6,753 nucleotides of DNA from Deltaproteobacteria bacterium (GTDB lineage: Bacteria > Desulfobacterota > Desulfobacteria > Desulfobacterales > UBA11574). The stretch lies in the NCBI GenBank assembly GCA_019313505.1, contig JAFDBA010000126.1, positions 1 to 6,753 on the forward strand, read 5' to 3'. Each line of letters opens with the position of its first letter. Position 1 is the first letter of the stretch. Both the position numbers and the translations under genes were made by a program. The notes under the pieces were generated by a model. That model made no database searches, was not told the DNA's origin, and was given only the letters and a program-made list of their open reading frames with translations. Of the stretch, positions 1 through 5,434 are shown piece after piece.

Positions 1-38
1 GAAATAGAAAAAAGTTTCACGGGGTAAAAATGATGAAT
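1..38. repeat. Partial copy of a dispersed hairpin repeat
   Basis: These 38 bases are identical to positions 2023-2060 between lgt and degP. In the complete copy they form the loop and right arm of a CCCC/GTGAAA...TTTCAC/GGGG hairpin. Here the left arm would lie outside the window. A related fragment, CCCCAATGAAAT, follows at 50-61 and runs into the terminator of the next gene. No coding potential is seen. It is best read as one member of an intergenic repeat family; its function is unknown. Confidence 0.7.
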
Positions 39-61
39 GATGAATAACGCCCCAATGAAAT

Positions 62-98
62 AAAAAAGGCAGAGCCAAATTAATGGCCTGCCTTTTTT
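62..98 (-). terminator. Bidirectional intrinsic terminator behind the PEP-CTERM gene
   Basis: The arms AAAAAAGGCAG (62-72) and CTGCCTTTTTT (88-98) are perfectly complementary, and an inner GCC/GGC pair (74-76 with 85-87) extends the stem. Either strand reads into a run of six T, so the hairpin can stop transcription from both sides. It lies 23 bp beyond the stop codon of the minus-strand PEP-CTERM gene, which is the obvious client. Confidence 0.8.
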
Positions 99-121
99 AA
101 GTTGTTAAGATTTCAGATGTG

Positions 122-652
122 TTATTTGGTAATCTTTTTTCTGCCAAATAACGCTAGACCTAAAAGTCCGGTACCTAATAGGAACATGGTGGCGGGTTCG
201 GGGACGGAATGTCCTCCGAAGATGCTGACATGACTGACGCCATTTGGGAACTCAATAATGGGTGGCCCTGGAGGAACATCTAATAAATTTGGTGTAGAAT
301 AATCATTTAAATACGCATACCACGCGCCGTCAATTGCTTGTCCCTTGCCAATCTTCACTATGGCATAATCCCAATCAACAATTCCGGGGTCCCATTCATT
401 GAGGACCTTAGGCCCGTCATCCCAATTGAACGTGTCTAACAGATCCCCGGCAGGTCCGCCGAGAAGTCCAACCTCCAGCCACAACCTTTGCGTTGCATCA
501 CCCGAATTATCTAAAAAATCTGGATTTGTGGCGGCACCATCCCAGTATGCACCAGTACCCTCCACTGAAGGTACTAATGTGTTGGCTGCTGCCGGTGTCG
601 CCAGGCAGAACAATAACATCACACATAAAAAACATCCTAATAATTTTTTCAT
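122..652 (-). CDS. PEP-CTERM sorting domain protein, exported
   Basis: Predicted 176-residue exported protein. Residues 1-23 form a signal peptide: a KK charge pair, a hydrophobic core rich in Leu and Cys, then ATPAAA before the probable cleavage site. Residues 24-149 are the mature body, rich in Asp, Gly and Trp and without a recognisable enzyme motif; it ends in GVSHVSIFGG, a form common just before the anchor in this class. The C-terminus has the full PEP-CTERM signal: VPEP at 150-153, a hydrophobic helix (about 155-170), then RKK. In known systems this tail is recognised by an exosortase and the protein is placed on the surface or in the exopolysaccharide matrix; no exosortase gene lies in this window. 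The start is the ATG at 652, because a strong AAAGGAGGTGA sits just upstream; an in-frame TTG at 670 overlaps that site and is unlikely. The upstream leader contains a c-di-GMP-I riboswitch. The specific role is unknown; a biofilm or matrix protein is inferred. Confidence 0.9.
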   Translation of the reverse strand: MKKLLGCFLCVMLLFCLATPAAANTLVPSVEGTGAYWDGAATNPDFLDNSGDATQRLWLEVGLLGGPAGDLLDTFNWDDGPKVLNEWDPGIVDWDYAIVKIGKGQAIDGAWYAYLNDYSTPNLLDVPPGPPIIEFPNGVSHVSIFGGHSVPEPATMFLLGTGLLGLALFGRKKITK

Positions 653-656
653 CCAT

Positions 657-667
657 TCACCTCCTTT
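657..667 (-). promoter_or_regulatory. Strong ribosome binding site fixing the PEP-CTERM start
   Basis: The minus strand reads AAAGGAGGTGA, ending 4 bases before the ATG at 652, with the AGGAGG core 6 bases before it. This decides between the ATG at 652 and the upstream in-frame TTG at 670. It lies downstream of the riboswitch terminator, which points to control of transcription rather than of ribosome access. Confidence 0.85.
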
Positions 668-688
668 CAATCAAATAGTTAGTTGTCT

Positions 689-734
689 AAAAAGAAAAAA
701 GCCGAATTGCCCTTTTCCTTAAGGTAACCCGGCT
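689..734 (-). terminator. Riboswitch-controlled intrinsic terminator
   Basis: On the minus strand the arm AGCCGGGTTACCT (734-722) can pair with GGGCAATTCGGCT (712-700): thirteen positions with one A/C mismatch and three G-U pairs, around a 9 nt loop. It is followed directly by TTTTTTCTTTTT (700-689), a classic U tract. The first arm is the conserved 3' segment of the upstream c-di-GMP-I aptamer, so the terminator and the folded aptamer cannot coexist. Ligand binding should therefore favour read-through (an ON switch). Pairing is seen directly; the regulatory direction is inferred. Confidence 0.82.
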
Positions 735-792
735 GTCTTTATTTAGATCCGTGGCTTTCCGTCCCCCGGTCCCCCAGGGTTTGGCTTTTTCT
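718..792 (-). promoter_or_regulatory. c-di-GMP-I (GEMM-I) riboswitch aptamer
   Basis: The minus strand shows the GEMM-I core in order. It starts with GCCAAACC (785-778). P2 follows, with CCCTGG pairing with CCGGGG around a GGGA tetraloop of GNRA type (773-770). Then come GGGACGGAAAGCC (765-753), a P3 arm containing ACGGATCTAA, and GCCGGGTTACC. Spacing matches the Vibrio cholerae Vc2 aptamer as I recall it. By that alignment the ligand-contacting G20 and C92 are G (785) and C (724), which fits c-di-GMP rather than the G20A cGAMP-type variants. The pair normally G21-C46 is C (784) with G (759), a compensatory swap that supports the fold. P1 is not clear. The output is the terminator at 689-734, just before the PEP-CTERM gene. 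Confidence 0.85.
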
Positions 793-808
793 GGTGTAGC
801 TATTATGT

Positions 809-826
809 AGCAAGAATCGTGCTCAA
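809..826 (-). promoter_or_regulatory. Candidate promoter for the riboswitch transcript (sigma-54-like)
   Basis: The minus strand reads TTGAGCACGATTCTTGCT. Against the sigma-54 consensus TGGCACG-N4-TTGCW it keeps GCACG, N4 and TTGCT with the correct 10 bp between the -24 and -12 doublets, but the -24 GG is AG. Transcription would start near 798, just before the aptamer. A sigma-70 reading (TAATAG at 800-805 with a weak -35 upstream) is also possible, so the position is better supported than the sigma factor. Confidence 0.4.
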
Positions 827-840
827 AGTCTATTAAATTT

Positions 841-980
841 AAAAAAAGTTAAGTATAATAAAATCAAGAGGTTATTAAATTGCGATTTGGCTTAATGAGA
901 ATGATTGTTACATTTAGTTCACAAAAGCTATGGCATTAACTTCATAGTTTGTATGTATGTATGTAATTAATTACATAATT
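841..980. other. AT-rich gene-free stretch with a perfect palindrome
   Basis: No convincing gene is seen on either strand. A short GTAT run (about 948-960) leads into TATGTAATTAATTACATA at 960-977, a perfect 18 bp palindrome. A palindrome this AT-rich could be an operator or simple low-complexity sequence. It sits between two minus-strand genes and near no start codon, so a regulatory role is not favoured. Confidence 0.5.
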
Positions 981-986
981 GGTTCG

Positions 987-1120
987 TTAGTCCGTTAGCC
1001 CGTTGGCCCGTTAAGCCGGTTGAGCCCGTTAAGCCCGTTGAGCCCGTTACCCCGAAGCCGGTTAAATCAGTGATTGATTATATTACGGGCCAACGGGCAC
1101 ACGGGCCAACCGGCTCAACC
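987..1120. repeat. 8-9 nt tandem array TTRRGCCCG with inverted partner
   Basis: Positions 987-1054 hold eight consecutive units of 8 or 9 nt close to TTRRGCCCG (for example TTAGCCCG, TTGGCCCG, TTGAGCCCG, TTAAGCCCG). About 30 bp later (1085-1120) the same words appear in the opposite orientation. GCCCGTTGGCCCGT at 998-1011 is perfectly complementary to 1085-1098, and GGTTGAGCC at 1019-1027 to GGCTCAACC at 1112-1120. The block starts 9 bp beyond the stop codon of lgt and could fold into a long hairpin in the lgt 3' transcript. No T run follows, so it is not a typical intrinsic terminator. Confidence 0.75.
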
Positions 1121-1128
1121 TGATTCCG

Positions 1129-1980
1129 TTACAATTGTTGCTTTTCAATTCGAGATAAATAGAGGTATAAAGCAATACCGCCAATTATCATCGTGCTGCA
1201 AAGTATCTGCCCCATGGAAAATGACATGAATATAAAACCGAGTTGGGCATCGGGCTGGCGAAAGTATTCTATGAAAAACCTGATTGTACCGTAGCCTATT
1301 ATGTAAAAAGCGAGCATTGCTCCCCGGGGTGTGCGCAGTTTTCGCAGATTCCATAAAACTGCAAAGAGAACAATACCTTCAAAAAAGGCTTCATAAAGTT
1401 GTGATGGGTGTCTTAGCCCAATTCCCGGAGCAAGGGGGAAATGCATTCCCATGGGTGACGATGTTATCCTGCCGTATAATTCTCCATTAATAAAATTGCC
1501 GAGCCGCCCGAATGTATATCCCAGAGGCACGACCGGCGCAAACAAATCGGCCATCTCCCAAAAATTCAAATTTGTTTTACGAATATACAGCCAGATGGAA
1601 ATAAGCACCCCAATAAGGCCGCCGTGGAAAGACATTCCTGAAATACCGGTAAAAGTTATAGTACCGTTTGAAAATTGAAGAGGAAGAAATATTTCAAGAG
1701 GGTTACTGAGATAGTAGGATAAATTGTAAAACAGCACGTATCCAAAACGCCCGCCGGCGATAACGCCAATGATCATAAATAGCATAAGGTTTTGGACATC
1801 ATCACCTGAAACGCTGAAACGTTCCTCGTTTCTTACACGATACAGAACCAGGCCGTAAGTAATTCCAAAGGCGATGATATACATCAGCCCGTAATACTTG
1901 AGACTGAACCACCCGATTTCAAAGATAACGGGGCTCATTTTTTCGGGCAAATGTTGCCACCAGATCCAGAAACTATTCAT
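1129..1980 (-). CDS. lgt: Prolipoprotein diacylglyceryl transferase
   Basis: Lgt transfers the diacylglyceryl group of phosphatidylglycerol to the lipobox cysteine of prolipoproteins, the first step of lipoprotein maturation, in the inner membrane. The 283-residue length is normal for the family. Visible signatures are YYGLMY (29-34), a conserved His in SFHGGLIG (His119), the family motif GRLGNFINGELYGR (158-171), HPSQLYEA (191-198) and the C-terminal FIEYFRQPD (236-244). Several hydrophobic segments of membrane length are present. The ATG at 1980 has no clear ribosome binding site. An internal ATG at 1938 (Met15, just before SPVIFEIG, the usual family N-terminus) is an alternative, also without one, so the start is uncertain. 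The gap of 364 bp to degP upstream, filled with repeats, argues against a tight operon. Function is secure. Confidence 0.97.
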   Translation of the reverse strand: MNSFWIWWQHLPEKMSPVIFEIGWFSLKYYGLMYIIAFGITYGLVLYRVRNEERFSVSGDDVQNLMLFMIIGVIAGGRFGYVLFYNLSYYLSNPLEIFLPLQFSNGTITFTGISGMSFHGGLIGVLISIWLYIRKTNLNFWEMADLFAPVVPLGYTFGRLGNFINGELYGRITSSPMGMHFPLAPGIGLRHPSQLYEAFFEGIVLFAVLWNLRKLRTPRGAMLAFYIIGYGTIRFFIEYFRQPDAQLGFIFMSFSMGQILCSTMIIGGIALYLYLSRIEKQQL

Positions 1981-1993
1981 AACGATAATATAT

Positions 1994-2092
1994 TAATATC
2001 GAATATCGAATATCGCCCCAGTGAAATAGAAAAAAGTTTCACGGGGTAAAAATGATGAATATCGAATGACGAATATCGAATATCAAATTACG
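1994..2092. repeat. Complete hairpin repeat inside a GAATATCGA tandem array
   Basis: A 9 nt unit, GAATATCGA and close variants, is repeated on both sides (about 1996-2014 and 2057-2086). Between them lies a hairpin: CCCC (2016-2019), an unpaired A, GTGAAA (2021-2026), a 10 nt loop, TTTCAC (2037-2042) and GGGG (2043-2046). Positions 2023-2060 match window positions 1-38 exactly, which shows the unit is dispersed. The array runs right up to the lgt start codon, so it forms the lgt 5' flank and may explain why no ribosome binding site is seen there. Confidence 0.7.
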
Positions 2093-2139
2093 ATTTTTTT
2101 CTTCGCTTTTGATTAGCCGTCTCGGAATTTCTTTTTTTG

Positions 2140-2330
2140 GGACACAGATGACCCCGATGAAATAGAAAAAGAAAGCCCCGGTTAAATGGTCTTCGAATTG
2201 AACGGGGTAAACATTTCATTGGGCAGGCAAAGATTACCAAGATTCTTAAATTAAGAAATAATAATATTATCTGTGTATACCTGCCCGCTTGTGCCTCGCA
2301 TGGCAGGCGGGTCTGTGAAAATCTGCGTCC
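2140..2330. repeat. Hairpin-rich intergenic element with GGACRCAGAT ends
   Basis: The left end GGACACAGAT (2140-2149) matches, in inverted orientation, ATCTGCGTCC (2321-2330; nine of ten) and partly ATCTGTGT (2269-2276; eight perfect). Inside are nested pairings: CCCGATGAAAT (2153-2163) with ATTTCATTGGG (2213-2223; one G-T pair), enclosing CCCCGGTT (2176-2183) with AACGGGG (2201-2207; one bulge). A further hairpin is CCCGCTTGT (2284-2292) with GCAGGCGGG (2303-2311), and TTCTTAA/TTAAGAA (2243-2257) is a palindrome. The element starts 14 bp beyond the degP stop and could act in the degP 3' end. No gene is visible in it. Confidence 0.6.
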
Positions 2331-2344
2331 TATTTAAGAGGATG

Positions 2345-3805
2345 CTATTTTGTAATTTTTAGCACCAGAAATCCTCTATTCATTCGCCAGATAAACATAT
2401 TGATGGTTTCGCCCTTCTGAATTTCGCTGATAACTTTGTTAAGATCGCTAACCGTTTGTATGCTGTTGTGATTGATTTCCTTGATAATATCGTGCATCCT
2501 GATTCCTGATTCCTCAGCCTTACTGCCCGGCTCCACACCTGTTACAATAACACCTTTGGCTTCCTTGAGGTTGAATCGACGTGCAATCTCAGGGGTAACA
2601 TTGTTAACGCTAATCCCCAGCTCTGTCTGCTTTTCCTTACTGGTACTCCTGGTGGCAATCCTGGTCTCTTCTCTTTTTGCAATTTTAACTTTAAAAGTCA
2701 TAGTTTCGCCGTTTCGTAATACTTTTATCTTTACGGTTTCGCCGACACCAATATTTGCTATCATGCTGGTAATTTCTCTGGCAGTCCCAACATCTTTTCC
2801 ATTAATCGACAATATAATATCCTGGGGCTCTATTCCGGCTAAACCCGCGGGGTCGTTCGGAAAAACTTCGGTAACCAGAACGCCTTTTCTTGATTTTATT
2901 CCGTAGTACTCCGCGACTTGCTTGCTGATGTCCTGGATACCAACTCCAAGCCAGCCCCGGGTAACCTCTCCACTGCTTTTGAGCTGGTCAACAATATTTT
3001 TGACAAGATTTATCGGAATGGCAAATCCGATGCCGCTCCCGCCGGCGATAATGGCAGTATTAATACCAATAACCTTGCCATCCATATTGATAAGAGGTCC
3101 CCCACTGTTGCCGGGATTAATTGATGCATCGGTCTGTATAAAGTCATCATATGGTCCTGACCCTATTACGCGTCCTTTGGCGCTTACAATCCCTGCGGTA
3201 ACGGTGTGCTCAAGACCAAAGGGATTCCCGATCGCAATCACCCACTGACCAACTTTAAGAGCATCGGAATCTCCGAATAACAATACAGGGAGATCACTAT
3301 CCGGCTTGATTTTTATCAGAGCCAGGTCCGTGTTGGCATCCCGCCCAACAATTTCGGCATCGAACTCTTTCTCATCTTTAAGTATGACTTCAATCTTATC
3401 CGCGTTTTCGACAACATGATTGTTGGTAACAATATAACCGTTTTTGCCAATGATGAATCCCGATCCGAGGCTTCGCTGCTTAAAATCGTGGGGTCGTTCT
3501 TCACCGAAAAAACGGTCAAAAAAATCATTAAAAGGATCATTCTTACCAAAAGGACCTTTTTTGAAGTGACGGAATACTCGGCCGCCCCCTTTGATTGTTT
3601 TTACTGTCCTGATGTTGACTACCGAAGGACTGGCATTTTCAGCCAGTTCGTTGAAACTTCCCGGGGCTTCGAGAATAGTGCCGGCTTTTGTTTCAACAAC
3701 TGAAACCGGGTTAAAACTTGAAAGAGCAAATATTCCAACTGCCAGCAATACAATGAAAATGAAATTTTTTCTTAGAACATCTTTTTTGTTTGTAATAAAT
3801 CTCAT
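2345..3805 (-). CDS. degP: DegP/HtrA (Do-family) periplasmic serine endoprotease
   Basis: Envelope protease and chaperone that degrades misfolded exported proteins. The 486 residues are typical of the Do family. Residues 1-13 are basic and 14-30 hydrophobic, giving a signal peptide or N-terminal anchor. The trypsin-like domain (about 50-275) carries the full triad: His130 in TNNHVV, Asp160 in TDLALIK, Ser234 in NPGNSGGPL. The spacing (30 and 74) is close to that of E. coli DegP. A Phe- and Gly-rich LA-loop-like stretch lies at 75-105. Two PDZ domains follow, about 283-375 (starting GWLGVGIQ) and 394-482 (starting ELGISVNN), which bind substrate C-termini and control oligomer state. The ATG at 3805 has AAAGGAG 7 bases upstream. 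It stands alone on its strand: 276 bp from hisD and 364 bp from lgt. A sigma-54-like promoter precedes it. DegQ-type function cannot be separated from DegP by sequence alone. Confidence 0.96.
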   Translation of the reverse strand: MRFITNKKDVLRKNFIFIVLLAVGIFALSSFNPVSVVETKAGTILEAPGSFNELAENASPSVVNIRTVKTIKGGGRVFRHFKKGPFGKNDPFNDFFDRFFGEERPHDFKQRSLGSGFIIGKNGYIVTNNHVVENADKIEVILKDEKEFDAEIVGRDANTDLALIKIKPDSDLPVLLFGDSDALKVGQWVIAIGNPFGLEHTVTAGIVSAKGRVIGSGPYDDFIQTDASINPGNSGGPLINMDGKVIGINTAIIAGGSGIGFAIPINLVKNIVDQLKSSGEVTRGWLGVGIQDISKQVAEYYGIKSRKGVLVTEVFPNDPAGLAGIEPQDIILSINGKDVGTAREITSMIANIGVGETVKIKVLRNGETMTFKVKIAKREETRIATRSTSKEKQTELGISVNNVTPEIARRFNLKEAKGVIVTGVEPGSKAEESGIRMHDIIKEINHNSIQTVSDLNKVISEIQKGETINMFIWRMNRGFLVLKITK

Positions 3806-3829
3806 TGATAGACTCCTTTATTATATCTT

Positions 3830-3835
3830 ATTATA
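3830..3835 (-). promoter_or_regulatory. Candidate sigma-70 -10 box for degP
   Basis: The minus strand reads TATAAT, a perfect -10 hexamer, 25 bp upstream of the degP start; a second TATAAT at 3820-3825 is too close to the ribosome binding site to serve well. No good -35 lies at the right distance: TTGCTT at 3855-3860 is 19 bp away. It may be a second, weaker promoter beside the sigma-54-like site, or AT-rich chance. Confidence 0.35.
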
Positions 3836-3853
3836 GTTAATTGTGAATTTGAG

Positions 3854-3871
3854 AAAGCAAATTTTATGCCA
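3854..3871 (-). promoter_or_regulatory. Sigma-54-type promoter for degP
   Basis: The minus strand reads TGGCATAAAATTTGCTTT. It has an intact -24 GG and -12 GC with exactly 10 bp between them, and matches TGGCACG-N4-TTGCW except for two bases (CG is TA). Transcription would start near 3845, leaving a leader of about 40 nt before the degP ATG. Sigma-54 control would require an enhancer-binding activator; no clear binding site was identified. The inverted repeat at 3885-3988 lies just upstream. Confidence 0.6.
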
Positions 3872-3884
3872 TAATTGACAAATT

Positions 3885-3988
3885 CGTAAAAAGTGAAACG
3901 TGAAATGTAAAATGACTACATTTAGTACATTAAGAGGCAATATTACACAACGTATAAACTTTTCACGTTTAACTTTTCACTTTTTACG
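3885..3988. repeat. Inverted pair of GTAAAAAGTGAAACGTGAAA-type repeats
   Basis: CGTAAAAAGTGAAA at 3885-3898 is perfectly complementary to 3975-3988, and AAACGTGAAA at 3896-3905 to TTTCACGTTT at 3961-3970. Both arms are runs of the same short words (GTGAAA, CGTGAAA) in opposite orientation, about 55-75 bp apart. The block sits between the hisD 3' end and the degP promoter, with no gene in it. Confidence 0.7.
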
Positions 3989-4030
3989 GAACTATCATAT
4001 TTGCCCCGGCTAAAGGGATGACGGGTAAAA

Positions 4031-4068
4031 AGTATCCAGTTTGGGTTGTTGTGGATAGAAAGTATCCA
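4031..4068. repeat. TATCCA direct and inverted repeats behind hisD
   Basis: AGTATCCA occurs at 4031-4038 and 4061-4068, each preceded by A-rich sequence and followed by TTTG-like bases; on the minus strand they read as two related units, CAAATGGATACTTTCTATCC and a CAAACTGGATACTTTTTACC-like one. TGGATA at 4052-4057 makes a hairpin with the right copy (5 nt loop) and could pair instead with the left one. They begin 14 bp after the hisD stop codon. They may be a remnant of multi-repeat insertion sequence ends, or a 3' hairpin of hisD. Confidence 0.5.
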
Positions 4069-4081
4069 TTTGAGAAACTTT

Positions 4082-5386
4082 TTACGACGCCATCAACCTT
4101 ATCTTTACTGCATTTACATGTGCATCCAGTCCTTCTATTTCCGCCAGATGAATTATATCTCCGGCTTCACGTTCAAAAGCTTGTCTGGAGTACTGGATCA
4201 GACTGGTCTTTTTAACAAAGTTGTCCACCGAAAGCGCTGACGAGAATCTTGCCGTACCTGCAGTTGGGAGTACATGGTTTGGTCCGGCCATGTAGTCACC
4301 AACCGGCTCGGGAGTGTAATCTCCTAAAAACACAGCTCCGGCATTACGTATTTGACCTATATATGCAAATGGATCTTTGATCTGAAGTTCAAGGTGCTCG
4401 GGCGCAATTCTGTTTGAGAGTTCAAGGGCAGTATCAATATCAGGCACAATTATGATTGCCCCGAACCTGGCAATCGATTTTCCGGCAATCTCTTTGCGCG
4501 TAAGAACTGCAAGCTGCTCATCCACACAAAGAGCAACCGCTTTTGCCATGTCTTTGGAATTTGTGACCAGAATTGCTGACGATAGTATATCATGTTCCGC
4601 CTGGGATAGGAGGTCAGCTGCAACAAATGCAGGGTTCGCCGTGCTGTCTGCAATAACCATGATTTCACTCGGTCCTGCGATCATATCTATTCCCACAGTT
4701 CCTGCCACGAGCTTTTTGGCAATTGTAACATAAATATTGCCAGGTCCGACGATAACATCGACTTTTTGAATCGTCTCGGTACCGTATGCAAGAGCGGCAA
4801 TCGCCCACGCGCTTCCAACCTTGTAAACAGCATCAACACCTACTTTTTTTGCGGCAGTCAGGAGATGGGGATTTATTTTCCCGTTTTTGGTGGGTGGCGT
4901 TACCATGGCGATATGCTTTACACCGGCTACTTTTGCCGGAATTACACCCATCAAGATCGAAGAGACAAGAGGCGTTTTTCCACCCATTCCTCCCGGCACA
5001 TAAACACCGGCAGTATCGACGGGATTTACCATCTGTCCCAGAAGAGTACCGGGCCTTTTTGTATTAATCCATGATGTTGTGAGCTGCTGTTTATGAAAGG
5101 CTTCGATTTGTCTAACAGCTCTATTTAAAGCACGCACAAATGACCGGTCTACTTTTTTGGCAGCGTTATCAATCTCCTTTGGTGTTACCTTAATCGACTC
5201 TATGGTCAATCCCGGAGAATCAAACCGGTTTGTATATTTAATGAGCGCTTTATCCCGATTTTTCCTGACATCCTCAAGAATGCGCGTAACAGAAAGAATG
5301 TCTTTCTTCTTAAATCCAAGGCCTCTGTCCGCAATTGACACTATCCTTTTTTCAGCCGATTTTGATGGATAATTATAGATTTTCAT
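4082..5386 (-). CDS. hisD: Histidinol dehydrogenase
   Basis: HisD oxidises L-histidinol to L-histidine in two NAD-dependent steps, the end of histidine synthesis, in the cytoplasm. At 434 residues it is full length. Conserved residues line up with the E. coli enzyme at a constant offset of 3-4: zinc ligands Gln262 and His265 (SQAEHD), Asp364 (VGDYMAGPN) and His423 (EGLDAHV), and catalytic Glu330 and His331 (APEHLEL) plus His371 (GPNHVLPT). The signature IDMIAGPSE is at 233-241. Two local differences from E. coli are seen: a slightly longer loop after YVPGG (MGGKTPLVSS) and Trp194 where the E. coli enzyme has Gln in GGAQAIAA. These are probably lineage features and do not touch catalysis. The ATG at 5386 is preceded by AAGGAAGG with 8 bp spacing. 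No other his genes are in the window, so hisD is not in a visible his operon. It is divergent from serC. Confidence 0.97.
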   Translation of the reverse strand: MKIYNYPSKSAEKRIVSIADRGLGFKKKDILSVTRILEDVRKNRDKALIKYTNRFDSPGLTIESIKVTPKEIDNAAKKVDRSFVRALNRAVRQIEAFHKQQLTTSWINTKRPGTLLGQMVNPVDTAGVYVPGGMGGKTPLVSSILMGVIPAKVAGVKHIAMVTPPTKNGKINPHLLTAAKKVGVDAVYKVGSAWAIAALAYGTETIQKVDVIVGPGNIYVTIAKKLVAGTVGIDMIAGPSEIMVIADSTANPAFVAADLLSQAEHDILSSAILVTNSKDMAKAVALCVDEQLAVLTRKEIAGKSIARFGAIIIVPDIDTALELSNRIAPEHLELQIKDPFAYIGQIRNAGAVFLGDYTPEPVGDYMAGPNHVLPTAGTARFSSALSVDNFVKKTSLIQYSRQAFEREAGDIIHLAEIEGLDAHVNAVKIRLMAS

Positions 5387-5434
5387 AAAGGTTACCTTCC
5401 TTTTTCAAGATACTAATAAGAGCATTAATATTTA

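Noticed and set aside
122..670. Longer PEP-CTERM start at the in-frame TTG
   Set aside because: It would place the strong ribosome binding site inside the coding region; the ATG at 652 has ideal spacing.
718..792. cGAMP-specific (Geobacter-type) reading of the GEMM aptamer
   Set aside because: The base aligned with G20 is G, not the A of the cGAMP-selective variants, so c-di-GMP is the better prediction.
896..910. Fur-box-like sequence TGAGAATGATTGTTA
   Set aside because: It resembles half of the Fur consensus, but it lies upstream of the riboswitch promoter in AT-rich DNA with no iron-related gene near; one short match is within chance.
987..1054. Tandem array as a CRISPR
   Set aside because: Units are only 8-9 nt with no unique spacers; it is a simple tandem repeat.
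2472..2906. Long open frame on the plus strand opposite degP
   Set aside because: It is antisense to a gene with a complete catalytic triad and two PDZ domains; no recognisable protein features.
4018..4240. Plus-strand open frames across the hisD 3' end
   Set aside because: They overlap conserved hisD codons and the TATCCA repeats, with no ribosome site or family motif.
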